Source: an uncultured Bacteroidales bacterium (GTDB lineage: Bacteria; Bacteroidota; Bacteroidia; Bacteroidales; UBA3824). From it: a stretch of 64,000 nucleotides of DNA. Position 1 is the stretch's first letter. Each line of letters opens with the position of its first letter. The translations under genes and the position numbers were made by a program. The stretch spans positions 1 to 64,000 of the forward strand of contig CALFIU010000044.1 of NCBI GenBank assembly GCA_937877455.1, written 5' to 3'. Below, one piece after another: positions 59,223 to 64,000 of this stretch. The notes beneath the pieces are model-generated. The model saw nothing but the letters and a program-made list of their open reading frames with translations. It made no database searches and had not been told where the DNA came from.

Positions 59223-60329
59223 TTAAAATTCGACGTATTTTTCTAATTTTTTTAGTTGCCATTGGTCAAAAAGCCCTATTTTTTCTATGGTTTCTATGTT
59301 TGATATTTTGCCATTTTGGTTTTTATAATCAATTATGCTTTGTGCTTGTTTTGCGGTTATGTAGGGATGTTGTTCAAGTTCTTGTTGTGTTGCATCATTT
59401 ATTTTTATTTTTTTTAGTATTTCGCCACTACATATATATAAGGTGTTTTTTATTTCTTTTGATAGATTTATGCCAATATCTCTTAGCTGGGATATTGAGT
59501 AAAATGCTCCGAGTATTTGGCGTGCTTTTACAATTTCATTTGCTTCTGTGGGTTTTATGCCAATTGCTTCTAAATCTTTGTTTGTTAGTTGGTTGAGATT
59601 GTATAAATTTTTACCATTTGCGAGTTTTTTGAGGTCTATTTTTATGTATGTTTCTATGTCTGGAAATCTATTTCTAAATAAGAAATAGTTTTTTACGTCG
59701 TTGATACAATAAAATTTTCTTCCTTTTTGGGTTCTATCGTTTATGAAAGTTGATATTTGTTTTTGTGTAAAATTCATTTGCAATAATTGTTGCTCTGTTA
59801 CAAAGTTTGGGTCAAATGTTTGGTATTCAGGTGTTTTTATTTTTTTGTTGTTGTATGTTATTTCTTTTTCTGATTTTAGGGTTATGTATGGCGATAGTAT
59901 TTGATATTGTTTGGTTCTTATGCCGTAAATTTTTCTAAAATCTTCTTTTGTAGTGAATTTGCCGCCGTTTTTTCGATAGTTGTCTATTGTTGTAATCTGT
60001 TTTTCGGTTAGTCCGAGTTTCTTTAATTGTGTTGTGGTTACGGTGTTTGGGTCAAAATTGAAAAGTTTAATGGTGTCGTATATTGAGATTATTTTTTTAT
60101 CAAGTCGTGATAATGCAATTTCTTCTTGTTCTTGTTCGTTGGTTTGTTCTTCGAGCCATGAAATTTTGTTTTTTATTGATGTGTCGGCTAATATTGCTTT
60201 TTTAGATTGTTGAGTGGTTATTTGGTTGTATATTATTGTGGTTATAAGTGTTACGGCGGCGATTATTGTTAATATAATAATGTGTTTTCTGTCTGTGGCT
60301 GTTAGTTTTATATAGTTGGATAATCGCAT
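59223..60329 (-). CDS. Membrane-anchored helix-hairpin-helix protein (ComEA-like)
   Basis: A 368-residue protein when started at the ATG at 60327-60329; the earlier ATG overlaps the preceding gene. One membrane helix (about 16-36, IIILTIIAAVTLITTIIY) anchors it. The outer part has four helix-hairpin-helix units of the ComEA type, each beginning near F/LNxN: FDPNTVTTTQLKKLGL, FDPNFVTEQQLLQMNF, NLNQLTNKDLEAIGI and INDATQQELEQHPYI. ComEA-like domains bind DNA outside the membrane, so a role in DNA uptake or envelope-DNA contact is possible. It starts 11 bases after the SpoIIE gene upstream. Confidence 0.75.
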   Translation of the reverse strand: MRLSNYIKLTATDRKHIIILTIIAAVTLITTIIYNQITTQQSKKAILADTSIKNKISWLEEQTNEQEQEEIALSRLDKKIISIYDTIKLFNFDPNTVTTTQLKKLGLTEKQITTIDNYRKNGGKFTTKEDFRKIYGIRTKQYQILSPYITLKSEKEITYNNKKIKTPEYQTFDPNFVTEQQLLQMNFTQKQISTFINDRTQKGRKFYCINDVKNYFLFRNRFPDIETYIKIDLKKLANGKNLYNLNQLTNKDLEAIGIKPTEANEIVKARQILGAFYSISQLRDIGINLSKEIKNTLYICSGEILKKIKINDATQQELEQHPYITAKQAQSIIDYKNQNGKISNIETIEKIGLFDQWQLKKLEKYVEF

Positions 60330-60340
60330 TTTTGTTTTTT

Positions 60341-63300
60341 TTATAGTTCTATACACAATACGTGAACATCGTCCACTTGCTCGTTATCGCCTTTCCATTC
60401 GTAGAATGTACTTAGTAATACTTCTTTTTGGTCGTTGAGCGATAGTTTACAATTTTTGAGTAACATACGTTCAAAGTTTGTAGTAAAGAATTTTTTACAT
60501 TTTGGTCCACCGAATTGGTCGCAGTAACCGTCGGATGATAGATATATAATGTCGCCAGAGTTTATTTTCAATTCTATTTCAGAGAATGGTACATGGTCGC
60601 GTGCGTGTATGCCGATTGGCATTTTGTCGGGTTTGAATGAGAAAAGATACGCATCATTATTTTCGCCTATTGTTATGCGGCTACCGCTTTTGTCTGCGGT
60701 TTCGAGGGTTTGAGGGTCTGGAGTTCCAAATCTAAGAAGATATGCAAACGAGTATGCTCCAGCGTAGTTAATGGTGTTATTTTGTGTGTTGTGTATTATT
60801 AAACTTATGTCCATTCCGTCTTGAGCTTCGTTGTTTTTGCCACGTTGGTGGAGTAGTTTTATTATTTTAATCCTCAATTTGTTTAGCATTTCTGATGCAC
60901 TAAAATTGTTGGATGTTTCTATAACGTTTTGTAGAGTTACTGTGCCGATCATACTCATTAATGCTCCTGGTATTCCGTGTCCAGTGCAATCGGCTACAGC
61001 TATTATTGTATAGCCGTTTTTGTGTGCAATCCAATGGAAGTCGCCACTGACAATGTTTTTGGGCAGATTGATTATAAAGTATGATTTTAATACTTCGTTT
61101 AAGAACAATGGCAATGGTAGTAGTGCTTGTTGGATTCGGCTGGCGTATTCTATGCTATCGGTTATTTCTTTGTTTTGTTCGGCTATTTTTTGTTCAGCAA
61201 TTTTTATTTGTGTTACATCGCTACATACAGCTATAAGGCTTTGTATGTTTCCATCGCTGTCAACAACAGGGGAGAGGTTGGTTTGCATCCACATTTCATG
61301 ACCGTCTTTTGTACAGCTTTTGTAGGAATATGTTTGCGATTTTTTTTCTTTTTTTACGGTTTCAAATACTTTTGGAAAATCGACATAGTCGCTTGCATAT
61401 AGTAGGTTATGTTTTTTTAGTTTTAGATATTCGTCTATTGTGTAGCCAGAGTGGCGTTCAAATGCTTCGTTAATCCATTGTATTTCTCCTTTGGAATTGG
61501 CTATAAATACTGAATTGTCTGTTTGTTGAGCAACTATTGATAGTTTTTCGAGTTCTTTGTTGTTGCTTTCTAATATTTCTGATTGTCTTGTTAGTTCTTC
61601 GTTTTTTTCTAATATAGTATTTTTCTGGGTGCGTAGTTCGTCGGCGTATGTGGATAGGAGAGTGGCTTTACGTTCTATGTCTTGTTTTTGTTTAATTATC
61701 TCTGTTTCAGCTTTTTTCTGTTGACTTATGTCGGTGAGTACAGCTATTATTTTTATATTGCCATTTATTTCTTTGTATGGCGAGAGTGTGGTTTGAAACC
61801 AAATATTTTTTTGCCATAGTAATTCAAAGTTTACTGTTTTATTTTCGTCGAGACATTGTTTTAGTGATGAAAGTACTTCTTCTCCGAAAATATTTTTTAC
61901 TGGTTGGCGTTCAAAATCTGATTTTTTTTTGTCGTTGTTGTTTGGCCATAGGTGTTTTATCAGTGATGAGTTAACCCACTCTGTTACATAAAAATTATTG
62001 ATAATTATTATTCCGTTGTCGGTATTGTTGGCTATAAATGAAAGTCGTGATAATTCGATGTTTTTATCTTCAAGTTCGAGAGATCTTTCTTGAATTTCGT
62101 GTTTTTGATCTTGTAGTTTTTTGTTGTTTTTTTTCTGTTTAATGTATTGTCTAATTGCAATTATTGATATAAAAAATATTATTATGATTATAATTATGCT
62201 AAGTAGCATTGTGGTATTTTTGGCTTTTATTTCACTTTCTTTTTCTATTCTGTAAACTTCATTTTTTTTGCGTTCTTGCTCAAAGGTATGCTCCATTTGC
62301 ATTTTGGTTATATTCTTAAGGTTGTTGTTGTTGTTTAAGCTGTCTTGAACAATTTGTGCTATTTCACAATATTTAAACGCATTGGCATAATCCTTTTTTT
62401 GTTTGAAAATAAGAGATAGTATTCTTGCCGAACTTTGTTTTTGTCTTAAATCTTTTCCTTGTCGTGCGTTGTCGTAGGCTTTTTGGACAAAATATTCGGC
62501 ACTATCTAATTTATTTTTGTTTAAATAATATTTTCCAAGAGTTATGTATGAGTCTGTTAATTCTTTTTCGTTACCAATTTTTTGTCTTAATTTTAGACTT
62601 ATTATGTAGTTAATATGAGCTTCATCTTTGTTTCCGCGTATTTCAATAGTTTTGCCAATTCCGTTGTAGGCGCGCGCTATCCAAAAGTTATTGTTAAAAG
62701 GTATAAGTTTTTCTAAAGCTTGTTTGTAATATAAATTAGCCATTGGAATATCGTTTTTCATTTCGCTGATTGTTCCAAGTCCAACGCTTGTTATACCCAT
62801 GTTTTCAAAATCTTCAAGTTCAAAGTATATGTTGTGGGTTTCTATCATATATTTTTCAGCTTCATCAGTTTCATTTATAAGGGTATAGAGTTTGGCGATA
62901 TCGTAGTATATATCGGCTAATAACTTTTTATCATTATTTTTTTTGGCACAATTTTCGGCTTTAAAACAATTTTGCATCGCTAAGTAAGGAACTTGTTGTT
63001 CCACATATACCATACCCAACATTGAATAAAGCCTTGCTGCGGCCTGCATATTGTTAATTTTGTTGAAATAGTCAATATTTTGGGTTATTATTTTTTCTGC
63101 ATCTGATAATTTGCTGTGTATAATGTTACTTTCAGCGGTTATGGCTATGCTCATAAAACTTGCATCGCTGTCTTTGTAAATTTTTGCTAATGAGTCTATT
63201 GCAAATTGGCATCGCATTTTGCCAGATTCGTTATTAAGTTTGTCATATACGTTGTAAAGTCTGCAATATGAGCCAACAGCTGACTTATAATTTTTTTCTT

Positions 63301-63502
63301 GTTGGATTTTTTTTTCTATTTCCGACAATGTTTTTATGGCAGAAACGGTGTCGGAAATGTAGTTAAGAAGTTTGTTGGTTATGTCTTTTTCATGAGGATT
63401 GCGGTATTGGTCAAATATGTAATAGTGTTGCGAACGTGCCGTTTGGGACGTTATAAGCATTGTAAATAATGCGATGGTAAATATTTTAAACCAAGTACGC
63501 AA
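60341..63502 (-). CDS. TPR/PAS/SpoIIE membrane phosphatase
   Basis: A 1053-residue signal transduction protein. A signal peptide (to about residue 24) is followed by periplasmic TPR repeats (about 50-395). A membrane helix (TTMLLSIIIIIIIFFISII, about 433-451) and a coiled coil lead to two PAS domains, about 485-600 (NTDNGIIIINNFYVTEWVN) and 660-785 (QTDNSVFIANSKGEIQWINE). Each ends in a PAC-like DISQQK or DVTQIK. The C-terminal SpoIIE domain is complete: NIVSGDFHW, ADCTGHGIPGALMS, SSDGYCDQFGG and DDVHVLCIE. The layout resembles hybrid sensor kinases with the kinase replaced by a PP2C phosphatase. The target is unknown. Confidence 0.88.
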   Translation of the reverse strand: MRTWFKIFTIALFTMLITSQTARSQHYYIFDQYRNPHEKDITNKLLNYISDTVSAIKTLSEIEKKIQQEKNYKSAVGSYCRLYNVYDKLNNESGKMRCQFAIDSLAKIYKDSDASFMSIAITAESNIIHSKLSDAEKIITQNIDYFNKINNMQAAARLYSMLGMVYVEQQVPYLAMQNCFKAENCAKKNNDKKLLADIYYDIAKLYTLINETDEAEKYMIETHNIYFELEDFENMGITSVGLGTISEMKNDIPMANLYYKQALEKLIPFNNNFWIARAYNGIGKTIEIRGNKDEAHINYIISLKLRQKIGNEKELTDSYITLGKYYLNKNKLDSAEYFVQKAYDNARQGKDLRQKQSSARILSLIFKQKKDYANAFKYCEIAQIVQDSLNNNNNLKNITKMQMEHTFEQERKKNEVYRIEKESEIKAKNTTMLLSIIIIIIIFFISIIAIRQYIKQKKNNKKLQDQKHEIQERSLELEDKNIELSRLSFIANNTDNGIIIINNFYVTEWVNSSLIKHLWPNNNDKKKSDFERQPVKNIFGEEVLSSLKQCLDENKTVNFELLWQKNIWFQTTLSPYKEINGNIKIIAVLTDISQQKKAETEIIKQKQDIERKATLLSTYADELRTQKNTILEKNEELTRQSEILESNNKELEKLSIVAQQTDNSVFIANSKGEIQWINEAFERHSGYTIDEYLKLKKHNLLYASDYVDFPKVFETVKKEKKSQTYSYKSCTKDGHEMWMQTNLSPVVDSDGNIQSLIAVCSDVTQIKIAEQKIAEQNKEITDSIEYASRIQQALLPLPLFLNEVLKSYFIINLPKNIVSGDFHWIAHKNGYTIIAVADCTGHGIPGALMSMIGTVTLQNVIETSNNFSASEMLNKLRIKIIKLLHQRGKNNEAQDGMDISLIIHNTQNNTINYAGAYSFAYLLRFGTPDPQTLETADKSGSRITIGENNDAYLFSFKPDKMPIGIHARDHVPFSEIELKINSGDIIYLSSDGYCDQFGGPKCKKFFTTNFERMLLKNCKLSLNDQKEVLLSTFYEWKGDNEQVDDVHVLCIEL

Positions 63503-63669
63503 ATTAATTTTATTTTTGGTTGATAGTGCAAATATCGGGCAAAAAACTTTTTTATGTAATTATGTTGTATAATTTTTTTTATTGTTTTTTGACTTTTCAG
63601 TTGCGAATATAGTAAACTTCTAATAAAAAACAACAAAAAATCTAAAATTAAAAAAAAATTGATTCTTTA

Positions 63670-63699
63670 ATTGAAAATAAAACAAAAACATTACCTTTG
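63670..63699 (+). promoter_or_regulatory. Promoter of the ptb-type gene
   Basis: ATTG (63670-63673), 18 bases, TACCTTTG (63692-63699). The -7 element is perfect and the -33 has one mismatch. The start codon follows 32 bases later. Confidence 0.55.
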
Positions 63700-63731
63700 G
63701 CAAAAATAATATTCACCAACAGCGAATCAAA

Positions 63732-64000
63732 ATGATTAAAAAACTGGAAGAAATTTTGTTGATGGCGCAACAAAAACAGAAAAGGAAGTTGTCGGTGGCT
63801 TGTCCTTATGATGTGCATACATTGCAAGCCGTTGATAACGCCCGCAGACGGGGAATGATAACCGCCGTATTGTGCGGTGATGCCGCTAAAATAGGTTTTG
63901 CCGCTCAAGTTGCTGATGTTGAGATTGGTAACTTTGAAATTTGTGATTTTAAAGATGATGATGAAGCCCTATCTAAGGCTGTTGGTTTGGTGGCTGATGG
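63732..64000 (+). CDS. ptb: Phosphate butyryltransferase-type enzyme, 5' part
   Basis: The 89 visible codons begin MIKKLEEILLMAQQKQKRKL and continue with SVACPYDVHTLQAVDNARRR and AVLCGDAAKI, the N-terminus of phosphate acetyl/butyryltransferases of the Ptb branch. These convert butyryl-CoA to butyryl phosphate. It differs from the Pta in this window and lacks its LPEGEEER motif, so it is a separate enzyme. The window edge cuts the gene; a butyrate kinase gene would be expected next. A phosphate acetyltransferase of other specificity is possible. Confidence 0.75.
   Translation, partial: MIKKLEEILLMAQQKQKRKLSVACPYDVHTLQAVDNARRRGMITAVLCGDAAKIGFAAQVADVEIGNFEICDFKDDDEALSKAVGLVAD

Overview
The window looks like a chromosomal segment of a low-G+C Bacteroidetes bacterium, probably order Bacteroidales. 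Evidence for this: promoters of the Bacteroidetes type (TTTG, 19-21 bases, TAnnTTTG) in front of several genes, almost no Shine-Dalgarno sequences, SusC-style TonB receptors, DUF4876/DUF6850/DUF5683/DUF6962 families, many lipoproteins with acidic residues after the lipobox cysteine, and the family's parA-parB-DUF5683-lytic transglycosylase order. Pta-AckA and a phosphate butyryltransferase-type gene suggest fermentative acetate/butyrate metabolism.

Layout. 1-0.8 kb: a small unknown gene and an internal fragment of an MBOAT acyltransferase gene; both edges of the fragment look like junctions. 0.7-8.2 kb: a minus-strand operon for a TonB-dependent receptor, two related DUF4876 surface lipoproteins and a DUF6850 beta-barrel. 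8.4-13 kb: a nuclease-like/TPR/WD40 fusion, an actin-like protein whose motif order is circularly permuted, and bioD. 13-17.3 kb: panB, two FKBP lipoproteins, a SWIM-protein relative without its zinc finger, and DUF5691. 17.5-22 kb: Wza/Wzc-type polysaccharide export and a PlsC-type acyltransferase. 22-26 kb: tandem CHASE4-like/HAMP/SpoIIE phosphatases, one with destroyed active-site motifs. 26-31.4 kb: recR, DUF6962, dnaA with a possible origin upstream, a phosphodiesterase, xseA and a DivIC/FtsB-type protein. 31.6-41.7 kb: secA, a lipoprotein, an M14 carboxypeptidase, an SDR and a COG2509 flavoprotein, then pta-ackA.

41.7-48.5 kb is the accessory part. It holds a type II-C CRISPR-Cas relic: one repeat, the first ~55 codons of cas9, and a complete-looking tracrRNA gene with its own promoter and terminator. 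Next come a perfect 20-bp palindrome, a ZinT-like lipoprotein, a remnant of a beta-propeller gene, and a pair of ABC transporters with a small membrane protein, visibly richer in G+C than the neighbourhood. 48.5-60.3 kb: an unusual signal peptidase I, an MBOAT/SGNH/SGNH O-acetylation cassette, a MltD-type transglycosylase, DUF5683, parB, parA and a helix-hairpin-helix protein. 60.3-63.5 kb: a third SpoIIE phosphatase with TPR and PAS domains. The right edge cuts a ptb-type gene.

The most unusual items are the permuted actin-like protein (11243-12292), the CRISPR relic with an intact tracrRNA (41936-42332), and the dead/live SpoIIE pair (22092-26101). I saw no tRNA or rRNA genes. Family assignments are from recognising motifs by eye; no database search was run.
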